From Sphagnum compactum (taxonomy: Eukaryota; Bryophyta; Sphagnopsida; Sphagnales): DNA of 64,000 nt. The stretch lies in assembly GCA_965153455.1 (NCBI GenBank), contig OZ234496.1, positions 6,085,207 through 6,149,206 of the forward strand. Reading direction: 5' to 3'. The notes beneath the pieces are model-generated. The model ran no database searches, was not told where the DNA came from, and saw only the letters and a list, made by a program, of their open reading frames with translations. Position 1 is the stretch's first letter. Each line of letters opens with the position of its first letter. This document shows positions 35,380 through 47,790 of this stretch, piece by piece. The position numbers and the translations under genes are program-made.

Positions 35380-36240
35380 GATTCCTTTATTGAATTAATT
35401 AATTAAAATAATTATCTAAATAACTAAATTTAAATAATATAGTAAATATTATAGTCCTATTTTTTGTGATTGATGTTCAATTGTTGTGTTAATAATATTT
35501 CCCTAAATTGGAATTCACAATATTATGTTAGTATACATACATATCAAACCATAGAATTTCATGAAAAGTGAAAATCTATTTTTGAATTGAAATTAAAAGC
35601 AATGTGTATATTTTATTAAACATTCAATAAGGGTGTACATATGAATATGTATTTATATACCTCAATGTTTTCTACTCAAATTCATGTTTATTATTTAATA
35701 TTTCAAAATGAATTATTTGTTCCTAATTTTTAAATTAATAATTAATATGTAATATACTTAATTAACATGAACTAATTAAGTAAACTAAATATAAACTATT
35801 CATATGAATTCATTAATGAATTTTGATTAATTCAAATATTAATTAATTAATTATCTAATAAGTAATTATTTAAATTCAACAACTAATTATATAATTTTAA
35901 TTAATTAATTCACATAATTTTATATATCAAACTTTGTTGATGTAGGTGAGTAATTATTGAATTTTATTTGAATTTAAATCATCAATTATCAACATAATTA
36001 ATTATCTAATAGTTATTTAAATAATTAATCATCTAATATTTATTCTAATAATTGATTATCTTATACTTATTTTGATAATTAATTATTTGGATCAATCAAC
36101 TAACTAATTATCTTAATTATATTAATTAATTCATATAATCAATTTAGATAATTAATTATCATATATTCAATTCAAATAATTAAATTCCAAATAATTATGT
36201 CAGATGATTAGTTATAAATTTCAAATTAATTACAAATTTA
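35380..36240. repeat. AATTAATT-rich degenerate block
   Basis: Many interleaved taattaatta/ataattaatt words with almost no G or C. Self-complementary throughout, so it could form cruciforms. Confidence 0.75.
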
Positions 36241-36494
36241 AAATCAAACAGAAAGCATGTGGGAAAAAAAAAATTGTAGTTGCAACTCAATTACAACTAG
36301 GGTGGCACTAAAAGATTTAACCCATATGTTTTGTCTTCAATATTTCATTTCACAAACTATGTAAAAGAAGTATCTCCTCTTGCATTCTCACATTAAAATA
36401 CATGTGCCATGTTGGGATGAGCTCATAAAAGTTTAACCCTAAAGGCAAAACATATAACAAATTTAAAAACTTATGTGGCTACTCTTTAATTCAC

Positions 36495-36660
36495 CTACTC
36501 TTCTAGTATTCTACCTTCCTACCTACCTACTTGCCTACCTAAATAAGTAGGTCCTACTTTTCTACCTACCTAAATAGTAAGTAAATAATTAGGTAAGTAG
36601 GTAGGTTAGAGTTATGTCAGTTTACCTACCTATGGCTATGTACCGACCTACATAGGTACA
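36495..36660. repeat. CTAC/GTAG block with inverted halves
   Basis: The left half is rich in ctacctac and the right half in gtaggtag, so the block can fold on itself. A much longer ctac-rich array lies at 41206-41875. Confidence 0.75.
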
Positions 36661-37697
36661 TATTTATTTGTTTCCAAAATTCAATTAATATGCCACGTGT
36701 TAAATTTTAATGGATGGATGACAAATGACATCAACATCACATTACGATTATAGTCATAGGGGAATTGCATAGTAGTTGAAAAAGAGTTGTTGCAACAAAG
36801 ATGTACTTGAGTTGTAATGAATTGCACCATATATACAGTGAGTTGCAAATGTTGCAACTCTTGCAACTTGTCCAATAGCAATTACAACATATAAATACGA
36901 TCAGTTGTAAGTGTCCAATGCAATTCAAAAATTGAATTACAAGGCCAGTTGCAAAACACCCCTTTTCCTCATAATGTTTATGTATGAGTGCATATTAACT
37001 AGGTTTGGATGTCCTTTGATTATAGTCACAAATTAGGAAGTTCATTTCACTAATGATGCCATCAAATATTTGACAAATCATTTTCTGTTGAAACATGTAA
37101 TTCTACAACCTATTATCCTCAAGGGAATGGGCAAGCTAAATCTACTAACAAGGTACTTGGAACATTGTTGACCAAGTTAGTTAGTGAGAATGGAATAGAT
37201 TAGGATGAACATTTGTCCACAATGTTATTTTCATACATAAATGCATATAAAATAACAACAAGGTGTACACCATATCAATTAGTGTATGGATTACAATCAT
37301 TGATGCCCATAAAGTACATAGTGCCAAATTCCTAATGGAAATGACAAAGGTAGTACTTCAGTGAGACTTTTAACTAGCAAAATTACAGGGCTGGAGAAGT
37401 TGCAAGAGGATAGAATGCAAGCTGCAAAAATACATGTATTCATAATGGAATAGAACATTATGGAATCAACAAAAGAATCCAAAAAATCGGTTGAGTTTTG
37501 GTGATTATGTTCTATGGTTTCCCAAGGGCAATAGGTCACACCTAGGGAAGTTTACTAGGAAATGGTTTGGATCATACAAAGTACAATATGTATTGCCAAA
37601 TAACACTATGTTATTGGTGATAATTGAAAAGTTTGAGATTAACTCTATGCCGGTCAATGTGAATAAGCTCAAACCTTATAAATTACATGGAATTTGA

Positions 37698-40180
37698 AGT
37701 TCAAAAATAAGAACAACATATGCCAATATATTGGGAACATAATGCAAGTGGACTTCAGGTGGAAGATTCTGATATGGAGGTGGAAGATGAAGACTGTAAA
37801 ATACAGAAATCGTAGATTTGGAGTAATGAAGATGAAGAATAGATGAAAGATTTGCGGTCAACGCAATATTGATTTTGGAATTACTAATGACTAACGAATT
37901 CGTGAATAATAACTACAGAAGTGAGGGATTTGGGATGTAGAGATTTGAAGATGATCTATCGAGGGTATCGATTGAATTCGTAGAGGTATTCGCCCAATCA
38001 TCAGGGGTATTTGCACAATCATCAAATTTGTTGGCATAGTCAACATATGTATTGCCACAATGAAAAGATGAGTTGACGTAATCAATAGATAAATGGGCAC
38101 AATTAGCAAAAGACATACATGACGAATGAGGTGGAATCAATATAATTAATGTAGGGAGATTAGGATGTGGATTTATCGAAGAATGAAATTTGAGGTGTTC
38201 ATTCAAAATGATGACATGAATTACTTCCATGTGGTTATATAAGGGACACAAAAAATGTTAGTGATGGGTCATATTAATTTGAAGATCAAGCGGTAATTAA
38301 AAAACAATAGGCATGTAAAAAAATGAATGCGACAGGCGGGAAACTCAAGGATGAAAAGAAGGGGTAATTATCGAAAGTTGTTTTTGTTTATTGCCAAAAG
38401 TTGTGAGCATTTTCAAAGTTCTGGAAATCACATAAGCATGAGTGTAGAGAATGTGATTGAGAAACTACAGAAAATAGTAAAGGAAAAGGAAGCGCAGAAG
38501 AGTGAACACAAACAGAGATAAAAGGAGGAAACAGAATTGTTGAAAAAAAAGAAGTAGAAGAGGAGTTGCGAAGAGTAAAAAGTGAAAGAATGTTAAATAT
38601 TCAGTTGTTGGCTATAAGGTCGCCATTGCATTCATCATCTTCAGAATGTGCAGAAGGAAAAATGTACAATGAAAAGATACAATTTGCACAAACGACAATT
38701 CATGATATAGATTAAACTAGAACATCTACATTTGAATTTTTGCGCAGAAGTAGAAGACATTAGCGTGCAAGTGCATAAACAAGACTAGGAGCTACATCAA
38801 TGGATTTCGTGTTCACTAAAGAATTGGAGGAAGATGAAGCTGTGGAGCAGTAATCTATGGAGGCACAGATAGCGTAAATGGACGTAGGGGAAGAGGATGT
38901 TGTTGCGGTGGAAGTACAACCATCCACAAAAGTGCAAGCATTAACAGAGGCACAACTAAGGGCAATGGAAATTGAGATGTGTGAGTCAAATGCTACAACA
39001 ACAAAAAAGATGTGCCATCATGGACAAAACTACACTTCTAGAGAAAGGTATTCACATTCTAGATCTTTAGTGATTGATGTGGATACAGATGAAACAAAAC
39101 TATGATAGGCATGTTGAGAGGATGGAGAATTGGAAGGATATCAGTGAAGAAGACTGGGCTTCTAAAGCAAGGCTCATTCCTTTGTTTTTTATGAGTTGGG
39201 AAGCACTAATTCTTAATGTCATGCTAAAATTTTTGAACACATTCGTTATCAAGGGCATAGATATCTACTTTGGACCTAAGGATAAGGTGTATGTCATTAG
39301 TAAACAATTGAATTTATATGTCTATGGAATATGCGCAAAAGGGTATGTAGAAGACTCGAAAGGGTAGGTAAGTAAATCATTAGCATTGTAAGCATTATAG
39401 AGTTATAGAATTGCACCTACAAATTCTGCAACAGATCAGTGGAATGCAAAAAATCTAGGTCTGCCATACTCTGTCAGATATCCTACAATCATATTTGTGG
39501 TTTATCAAAGAGAAAAGGTGACGTATTTAGCAACAAGAATGCCATTACATTGATGAAAGTAGAAAAGGGCTAGAAGGTAGATTGGGCAAAAATTATATAT
39601 AATAGTTTATGTAATGAGCTCGATTGGTGGTATAAGTATGTCAAGGGGAATAAGGGGGATAAGAAGGACACATGTCAGTCTACTTTGATACTAGCAAAAA
39701 TCTTTGAATATCTATTTGTCCATTAAAAGGAGAATCCACAAAAACCACCGGCCAAGGTGAAGAGAATTAGGGAGGAGCTGTAGATAGCCCTGGAAAATAA
39801 AATTAAGGCTACAACAAAATCTCCAAGAAGTGTTCTTAAGAGGAAGAACAAAGTTGAAAAAGGTGGAGCCTTAGGCTCAAGAGTTAAAAGGGAATAGGAG
39901 AGCATAAAAGCAAAGGCACAGAAAGTAATGAGGGGTAGAATGGCACCATCTGCAATGCCAACATTGGTACAAGCAGTGCCAACAATGGTACATGTAGCCG
40001 AACAGATTACAAAAGTACCACAAATGACATCTCCATATGAAAAATAGTTGAGGGAGCAGAGGTAAAAAATTAAGAGGGAACATGAGACAAGGTTTCCAAA
40101 GGGTGAAGAGCATCTGCACTTGGATGGGGACATATATGAAGATTGGATGGACACCATTGGAAGTCCACATCATTTCTAGC
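37698..40180 (+). pseudogene. Decayed unknown ORF downstream of the old integrase
   Basis: An acidic tail (EVEDEDC) follows the integrase. A coding-like frame with many stops then runs to a TAG near 40178. Recognisable pieces, in order: the heptad-repeat block at 37965-38111; a charged coiled-coil stretch (VENVIEKLQKIVKEKEAQ) near 38440; LTEAQLRAMEIEM near 38940; ENWKDISEEDWASKARLIP near 39130; APTNSATDQWNAKNLGLPYS near 39415; ELDWWYKYVKGNKGDKK near 39620; KPPAKVKRIREEL near 39745; and HETRFPKGEEHLHLDGD near 40090. Stops are mostly TAG, TGA or TAA where Gln, Arg or Trp would fit. I do not know this protein. No signal peptide or membrane segment is visible, so it does not look like an env gene. 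It may be an extra ORF of the retrotransposon or a gag-like frame of a neighbour copy. Confidence 0.6.
37965..38111 (+). repeat. Seven 21-bp tandem units (seven-residue repeat)
   Basis: Seven in-frame units of exactly 21 bp: VSIEFVE, VFAQSSG, VFAQSSN, then units with TAG, TGA and TAA where Gln or Arg would fit, and KWAQLAK. The period equals a coiled-coil heptad, but the units are not strongly hydrophobic at a and d. Confidence 0.75.
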
Positions 40181-41205
40181 ATTTACAACATCATTTGCAT
40201 AACAACAACATCAACCACAAAAAGGTCTACATGCTACTAAACTACAGATGAAAAGAGTGGAAACACAACCTAGGGTTTACATCATATTGTGTCTAGCTTA
40301 GTGAACCTCACGAGATATGACACTTTGTTTGTTTTTTCCTTTTTTTCTTTTAATAGACTTTGCAAGGCATTTTCTCTTTTTGCTTCTTGACAATTTTTTG
40401 CTCAAAATAAAGGTTGCTTGAAAGTTAATTACAACCCCAACTAATTATATGGATCAATAAATACTCACAAGTTAGTTGTTTAAGATGATTGCATTCCAAT
40501 GAGAGTACTTAATTCCATTGCAGCATGGAGTGAAAGAACACATAATCCTTCAAGTACGAGCTATTTAATAAAGAAGATCAAATTCAAAACTGAGTTCTTC
40601 AAATTTGGTGATACATGTCACAAATCAAACATTTTTTAATTTTTAATTTCCAAACAAATAGAAAGAATTCATTGCAAAGCAGAACCTACACACCTTACAT
40701 TTCTTGTAGACTAGTGGTAGTAAATGGGTAGAAAGGAATCCACAAATTTGTGTGAAAAGCCTCACTAGACAATTTGAAAGCCATATCTAGTAAGATCTGG
40801 ACGTATCTAGAACTGGCTGGATTTGGGTCGTTATAAAATGATGAAGGTCCCTTATGTTGAATACCTAGATTTTTCGTCACAAGGGTTGATCACTAGCAGG
40901 CTTGGAATCAACAATAGACCTTAGTTAAAAAGTCGTTGTTGAGAAAGTGTGCTGACCACATTTGCTACTTAACAACTAACCCAACCACCACCCCTACTGG
41001 TTTCTTTCCTCAGAAGTGTAGTTTCTTAAGTCTTTGGAAGCCATAAATTTTACGACCAAAGTGAACCAACAGCCACCAATGCACCAGTTGGCCGTTATGT
41101 CCACTGGATGGGCTGCGTTTTTTCATTCGACGTCAGATGGGGTTCATCACAGTCCATTTCTTTTCACTGCTGACCACTGTACTTTTTTTTGGTTTGTTCT
41201 TTGTT
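40181..41205. other. Intergenic, no supported gene
   Basis: No domain-bearing frame. A pyrimidine-rich stretch lies at 40325-40385. It may hold the 3' end of the old retroelement, but no LTR was identified. Confidence 0.35.
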
Positions 41206-41875
41206 GTTTTTTCCCTGGACCTGACTCATACATAGCTACCCTACTCACCTTCCTACCTTCATAAGTATTGTACCAACCTTGGTACCTTACTATTATCCCC
41301 TATTGACTTAACTACTATACGAACTACCTACCTTACTAAACTAGCTACCCTGTTAACTACATACCCTACTGACTTAACTTCCCTACTGACCTAATCATTG
41401 TACTAACTACCTACCCTACTGACTTAGCTACATTACTATTTAACAACCCTATATACACAACCACCCTATTGACATAAATACTCTACAAACCTAGTCACCT
41501 TGATAAAATAATTTATTTCCTACGTACTAACTTGCCTACCTACATGCCTACCTATTCTAGTAACCTATCTACCTTGCTCCTTGAACTTCTTTTCTACTTA
41601 TTAACTTGCCTACTAACCCAACTACCTATCCATATACCTACTTACCTACCTACTTTAGTAACCTATTTACCTTGCTCCTCGAATTTCCTTTCTACTTACT
41701 AACTTGCCTACTAACCCAACTACCTACTTATATACCTACATACCTAACTATGCACCCACCTTGCTACCTATCACTATGTTCACCTACCTACCTATGTTTT
41801 TTACATAGCCAAATACCTAACTAATTACCTACTCACTTTTCCCACCCCCTTAGCCCCCTAATCCTACCTATCAAT
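41206..41875. repeat. CTAC-rich degenerate array with a 98-bp higher-order duplication
   Basis: About 670 bp of imperfect ctac/ccta words on a strongly C/T/A strand with few G. Within it, the segment starting at 41558 (tagtaacctat-taccttgctcc) repeats at 41656 with a 98-bp shift and few differences. Pure microsatellite slippage does not make such a long unit. Confidence 0.8.
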
Positions 41876-43337
41876 TTAGCAAAGTTTGCTTTAGTTCATG
41901 GATGATGAACATAGGTCACCATATGTAGGTATTACAAATAATTTATAGTGGAAACAATGTCATAATTGTAGCCATTTTGGTTTAATTAATGCATATTTTA
42001 CTAAATTTTGTTTACCTAATTTATTTATGGAATGGACATTACAATACATCTTCTTACGTAATTATTATAAGTATGTACTATTGGATTATGGTTTAGGTTT
42101 AAGGTTAGGACACATAAATTAATTAGTAAATTTTTCACAAATCAATAGTGATTAACCTAAACTAAGCTAAATTTGGGGGGGAAATTTTAAGGTTTAAACA
42201 TATGTGAAGTAATATAATTTATTCTATATCTTTTTCAAAGAGAGTGAAAAAAATTAGTTTTGAGAGATCACACAAAAGTAAAAGACATATATTTTCTTTT
42301 GGTTTTTTACAAAATTTATTTGATTATTTTTTAAGATTAAGGTTTTTTTTTCGGTGAGTAAATCTTTGTAGTTTAAAAGCTTTAAAATTTGGTTTCTAAT
42401 TTTTTTCCTATGTTTTTTTTTCTAATTTTTTAATTTTGCATTATATAATTTTTAGTTTTTTGAGTTTAGGGCATATATCATTAGGACTTTTTTGGTTAAG
42501 GTTTGTATAGTTAGGGTTGTAATAGGGCTTATGGAAAAATATCATTTGGATTTTTAGGGTTATACTTTATGATTTAATGTTTAGGAATTTGGTTCATATA
42601 TATCAAGGCTTAAGGTTATACTCTAGATTTTGTTCATGTATTGGTTTTTAATTTTATCACTTGTTTAGATCTATAACATAAGAATGAATCTCCTTTGTTT
42701 CCATATGTTCCATAGTTGTTAAAGTTCAATATGTCCTAACCCACTTTTGTTCAAATGCAATACCCATATCATATTGTGATAATTCATTAACCATGAAACA
42801 TAAAAATATTTTTTAAATATTTGATTCCTTGCCAATACATCATGAAATTCATGTTTTCAAAATTATTTATTCACCTTATAGTATGATTTAACATATATAA
42901 AAATGAACATAATGCATAATGTCACATTGATGATATAGGGGGTTAGGGTTTAATGTAAAATTTGCTACTTAATGTTATAATTATGGTTTAAGTTTAGAGT
43001 TTAGGACATATAAATTAATTAACATTTTTTTTACAAGTCTATAATAATTAAAATAAATATAGGGTACATTTTTGGGTGGAATGTTTAGGGCTTAAACATA
43101 AATTAAATATCAAATTATTAATTTGATTTTTATATCCAAATTTTAATTATCTTTTAATTAGGTTCAACCAAATAATCAGTTAATTAATATTCATAAATAA
43201 ATGATTGTTTAAATACGATAATCAATCATTTACATTATCTGAAATAAATTTCTAGTAATTCCTTAATTATGACATTATTTGTTGATACTTAGATGAGATT
43301 ATTATATCATATGAATCTCATAAATATTGCAATGGAA
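41876..43337. other. AT-rich intergenic DNA
   Basis: Very AT-rich with many T-runs and tttagggttt-like words (for example 42485-42565). No gene or element is recognisable. Confidence 0.4.
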
Positions 43338-43527
43338 ACCTATATGCAAGGATTGCAAAAGATGTTAAAAATCAACAACTATTTATAGACCTACATGCGG
43401 GTATTGTAATGGATGTAAAAAACCAGCCACTATTACGAGACCTATGTGCAGGTATTACTATGGATGTAAAAAACCAGCCACTATTTATGAGACCTATATG
43501 CGGGTGTTGCAATTAAAATTAAAAACT
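43338..43527. repeat. 51-bp tandem repeats, about 3.6 copies
   Basis: Units at 43338-43388, 43389-43439, 43440-43491 and a partial one from 43492. Each starts acctatatgcgggt and includes ggatgtaaaaaaccagccacta. The two middle units are the most alike. Confidence 0.9.
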
Positions 43528-43618
43528 TCCAAATAATCATATAAAATTTAATATTACAAATTTTTTGGATTTTTGTTCAAAATATTCCAAGAATATTTTT
43601 AAATAAACATTCACCAAA

Positions 43619-43870
43619 ATGGCAAGGGTGGATTCTATTAATGTGAATGCACCTTGGGAAATGAGCCAAGAAGAAGATAAGGCAAGGGACAACACCCAAA
43701 CACACTTTCATTATGAGGATGAGATGTGTGAGAAGTGTGCAAGAATGGAAGAAAAAATCCTTGAGACTCCCAAGTACATTCCACTTTTGGGAATAAGGTA
43801 TTTTGAAGTGTCTAACAACTTTGGAACAAACTTTGAAGGATTTGGTTTATCCAAATGGTGCCCTTTTTAA
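43619..43870 (+). CDS. Candidate small protein or first exon, unknown
   Basis: The ATG has a good plant context (AAAATGGC). The frame gives 83 residues, charged, with CEKC at about residues 38-41. A possible donor (ATAAG|GTATTT) after LLGI would make it a first exon ending near 43797. No family is recognised. The codon make-up looks more protein-like than neighbouring AT-rich frames, but chance is not excluded. Confidence 0.2.
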   Translation: MARVDSINVNAPWEMSQEEDKARDNTQTHFHYEDEMCEKCARMEEKILETPKYIPLLGIRYFEVSNNFGTNFEGFGLSKWCPF

Positions 43871-46800
43871 ATCATTAAAAAGGACTTGAAAAGTAAAATA
43901 CTTTAATTCAAGGTTTCATTGAAGGAAAAATAGCTTTAATGAGAATTATGGTCAAGAACCAAACTACCAAAATGATCCTTAATCAATGTTTCTAACAATT
44001 TGGGGCATCAAATTGCCTCCAAATCAAAATATTTTTAGCTTGTTACAAAGATGTCAACAAAATGCTACAAGGTAGTGGGATCAAATGCTTTGAAAACAAA
44101 ATGTTTAGATGAAGTGATGATATGTCAAAGTTTTAGAACAAGTGTTAGGGTTTTGGGAGTTCATTTTGGGACTCTCATGAATTTTTACCATTTCAATATA
44201 GTCCCTAAAAACAACTATCAAATATATATTATAAAGAAAAAGGGTGGGCCTCCTCCCAAGTTTAAGTCGTGTGGATTTAGGTAAGTTCAAAAGAAATATG
44301 TGATATAATTGGTTCCATTTACACTAACCACTTGCATTGTTTGGACTGTGCAGTTAATTTTATCAAGAAATGTTTGTGAATGTCATTTCATCCTAATCTC
44401 ATCTTGGAGCTATTGCACATTTGTCTTGTCCTAGTGTGTGGAAATAAGGAGCAAACTCGAATTCTTTGTTGCTTCAAGGACCTTTCAAGGACTTATATCA
44501 CTAATACCTCGAGACAAACCTAGGGACACATCAAATATCAAATAATTGCCTTGGACAAATTGCAAAATACATTATTTGTAAAAGACACAATGTGGAATCA
44601 AGTTGAAACAAGAACCCCATCAAGGTATAGACATTTTTTATCCAATGACATGGTGAATTGTTCAACCTACATGGCATAAAAGCTTGCTACCAATTCATAA
44701 CTCCCATATGTAGTGACATAATGCCAAGTTTTCATGATTAGTTGGCTACATGCAACCACATGGCAACTATCATGACAATTAGATAAACATTATCCACCAA
44801 ATGATGTAGATGTGTATTGCATGTGGTAATGCCTCTTGTTTTTAAAGAAATAAAAATTATTAGTTTGTAATTTTAAATTTCCCACTTGGCATTAAATTAA
44901 TTTTTAATTTTTAATTTCACAAAATGGGAAAAAAATTAGAGATTTTTTTTCAAAACCCACTTCACAAAATAACGAGAATTTGCCACAAAGACAATCACCA
45001 TTATCAAAGATAAGTGACAAACAATCAAGAAAATATTGAAAGTGAATTTTCGTTCCCCCAAAGTATGATATATTTCACAATCACTAACCTCCTTTAGTTA
45101 TCCGTCACTTATGGTTACAGTTCAAGTAAATCGAACCTACACATCAGTTCTTAATAAATGCATATAATTGCATCTTTGGAGAGTAAGCTAACAATTGTCA
45201 TATAGTGTATTATCATATAGTTTTACAATAAACGATTTATAAAATTACTTGAGCTTTTTTCTGGTAACTTGAATGCCACTTAAAATATAATGTTAATGTG
45301 AATGCCACTTAAAATATAATGTTAATGTGAATGCCATGTTAATTCCCTTTTATCTGATATTGTTTTCATTTCCATCTTCTTGCTCTAAGTACCACAACTT
45401 TCTTGTTCAATTATCCAAAAAAACCAAGGTGGATAAACCTTGTTTCATTATGAGTTATCAGAGATATTTTCAAGATGTTGTAAGTAGGCTTGGATGGCAA
45501 TGTTGTTGCAATTATACTATATGAATTGCATTATTGTCCACTTTTAATAACATTTTTCATTAAATTTCAAGGACAATTTCGACTAAATGCTACAGAAGTA
45601 AGGAAAACATTGTGCAAAAAAGGAAATAACCTCCTAATAATATAATTCACCATATATATCCACATCATGAACTTGTATGTGCATTTGGAGTTTTGGTTGT
45701 GAGGAAAGGAACATGTTTTCTGTTGGATCAATCCATACAACTAAATTCAAGAAAAGTTATTCAAGATAGTTTTGCCCATGAAAATTATTCATTTTTTATA
45801 CAAGAACTACTCATGTAAAATATTGAGATTATACTCAAGAAAAGGAAGAAATAAAGTGAATAGGAATGTAACTAAGAAAGGAAATAAACATCTTTCAAGG
45901 GGTTGATGACAATTTATTCATTTTTGAAGCCATCAACATGAACAATTCGAATTCCATTCATAATGTGTTTTAATTATTTGTTATTGGATCAAATTAAGTT
46001 CATAATTGATGGGTATTATTGTTACCTTATGTTATTGGTACCTTATTGGTACCACAACATTAATAAGAGAAAAGAACTAAACCAATTTGAATTTTTTTCT
46101 TAATGGACCAAAAAGCTATAAATAAAACTTTATTATTGTATTTGTTTCATCTTTTGAAAGTCAACATGGTTTTTAGTTAATGGTGTTAGATATGGAAACC
46201 TTACACATGGTAGAGAATTACTATAAAAAAGATTGAAAAACAAATATAGGTCAACATGTCAACAAGGTGGAAAGTTATACATGCATGTGTGGTAATAAAT
46301 AAACTATTCACAAAGCAAAAGTAATGTTTAACTTGGAAACAAAAATTTATCAATTTCAAGATGACTTGAATGTTAAATTTTGTACGTCAAAAAAATCAAT
46401 TATAAAACATACATGAATTTTAAAAAGATATTCTTGGTGCTTTCATTACATGTGTGATGAACTTTTAAATGTTTATAGCATAAAGTAGGGGGTATTGAGA
46501 TTCATGTAAGGAACACAACAATCAATTCCAACACTTGTTTACACAATTGTTGCATATAGGTAATTTATCATTTATAACCAAAGAATGGAAGGAAAGATGT
46601 ATTTAACTTCTTTTTGGAGTCATTACAATACAATGTGTTGTAGACTACAATCTACAATTCTTAAACCACAAGATATTGAACTTATGTAATACAATTGTCT
46701 ATAATTTACAATCTAGGTTGGTCAACGGTTTTATAACTGAATTTTCTTTTTGTTAGAGATGTTGTTTTATGATTTTTTTTAATGCATAATTTGTGGAATT

Positions 46801-47790
46801 TAGTCATGTTGTGTTTGAACTTTTGGAAGTTTCAATAACCATGTTATTTTATGCACGCATGAGTGCAAATAAAATGAAGTTTTTTTTACTGTTGACACAA
46901 TGCATATCATCGACCTACATTCAATCAACCTATCAAAAAGGTGAAATTTTGCACCAAAAACATGTAGGTGGAAATTTAAAGAGAAGTTTCGAAATGTAGC
47001 CACAAACCAAATCTTGATGCAATGCCAACTCCGAAAGATGGACCACATCTATTTTACAAAGTAAAAATAATTCATTGTATACATCTTTTTGAAAACCAAT
47101 TTTAATGTGGGTTATAATACCATATAGTCATTTTCATCATTCAATTATTCTTGAAATATTTAAAAACTCGGGTTGAGGTGTTCAAAATTGTCATAATTAT
47201 GGTAGGCTACATAAGTAATTACTCATGACATTTATAGTAAACTACAATAGATCATGGTAAATGTAAACATTGCAAATCCAAAAATCGAATCTACCATAAT
47301 ATTAAGATCTTTAGTTCATAGGAATTTTTCACACTTTGCATTTTTGGTGTGACTACATAGTTGAATAAGCAAGGCAAGGGTTGAAATTCTTGTGGTTTTA
47401 TCATGTAATTCTCTTGTTCATTATTTCTTTGCCTCATTCAAAAAGTTTATGAAATCACAAGTGACTAATTTTCTTTCATGTAATTCAGGAGTATGGATTA
47501 GGACAACTCAAGGAAAAAGCCAAGAATAGTAAAAAATCTACATCAACCTTTGCCACTATCATTACCTTGTTTTTGTTTTTTTGCAAACTAAGCTTGATCC
47601 AATTACTCTTCTTCTAATATTTCTTGCATTTCAAAAGTGAATAATTTTCAACCATCATCATCATCACAATTGCCCAACCCTCGCAAGTACCTTTATAGTT
47701 GCAACTTGACTTGATAACCCCATTATATCTTTATATATAATATTATTCAAAGATTTACATTTTACATGGGGCAATATGCAAACCAATAAT
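43871..47790. other. Intergenic AT-rich DNA, no supported gene
   Basis: Only short frames without domains. A 29-bp tandem repeat lies at 45271-45335. No transposon ends were recognised. Confidence 0.4.
45271..45335. repeat. 29-bp tandem repeat, 2.2 copies
   Basis: Units 45271-45299 and 45300-45328 (gaatgccacttaaaatataa...) are followed by the first bases of a third. Confidence 0.9.

Larger units (their letters stand above)
34696..36982. mobile_element. 2.29-kb AT-rich insertion in the old integrase
   Basis: TATGAGT occurs at 34689-34695 and again at 36983-36989. Removing the stretch between, with one copy, restores uninterrupted integrase homology across the junction, so the block is an insertion with a 7-bp target duplication. 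No transposase frame, LTR or clear terminal inverted repeat was found. The right terminal 250 bp are rich in ttgcaac/ttgtaatt words that also occur, more weakly, at the left end. The interior holds an ATTA-rich block and a CTAC/GTAG block. The element class is unknown. Confidence 0.7.
34449..37697 (+). pseudogene. Old Ty3/gypsy integrase, split by an insertion
   Basis: The left part (34449-34695) has a finger remnant (ACQKTRG), then PFMKWGLDFVG and [15 protein letters not shown], the first catalytic aspartate region. The right part resumes at 36983-36989 and reads CILTRFGCPL, HFTNDAIKYL, then, after a frameshift near 37100, TYYPQGNGQA, TPYQLVYG, and finally GDYVLWFPKGNRSHLGKF and VNVNKLKPYKLHGI, a typical integrase C-terminus. 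The style differs from the chromovirus integrase above and resembles non-chromodomain plant Ty3/gypsy lineages (Tat/Athila-like). Stops are numerous (for example TGA at 34590, TAG at 37056 and 37201). The strand is opposite to the chromovirus. Confidence 0.88.

Noticed and set aside
36681-36928. Overlapping minus-strand frames rich in Cys, Asn and Gln
   Set aside because: They come from repeated ttgcaac/ttgtaatt words at the end of the AT-rich insertion, not from a gene.
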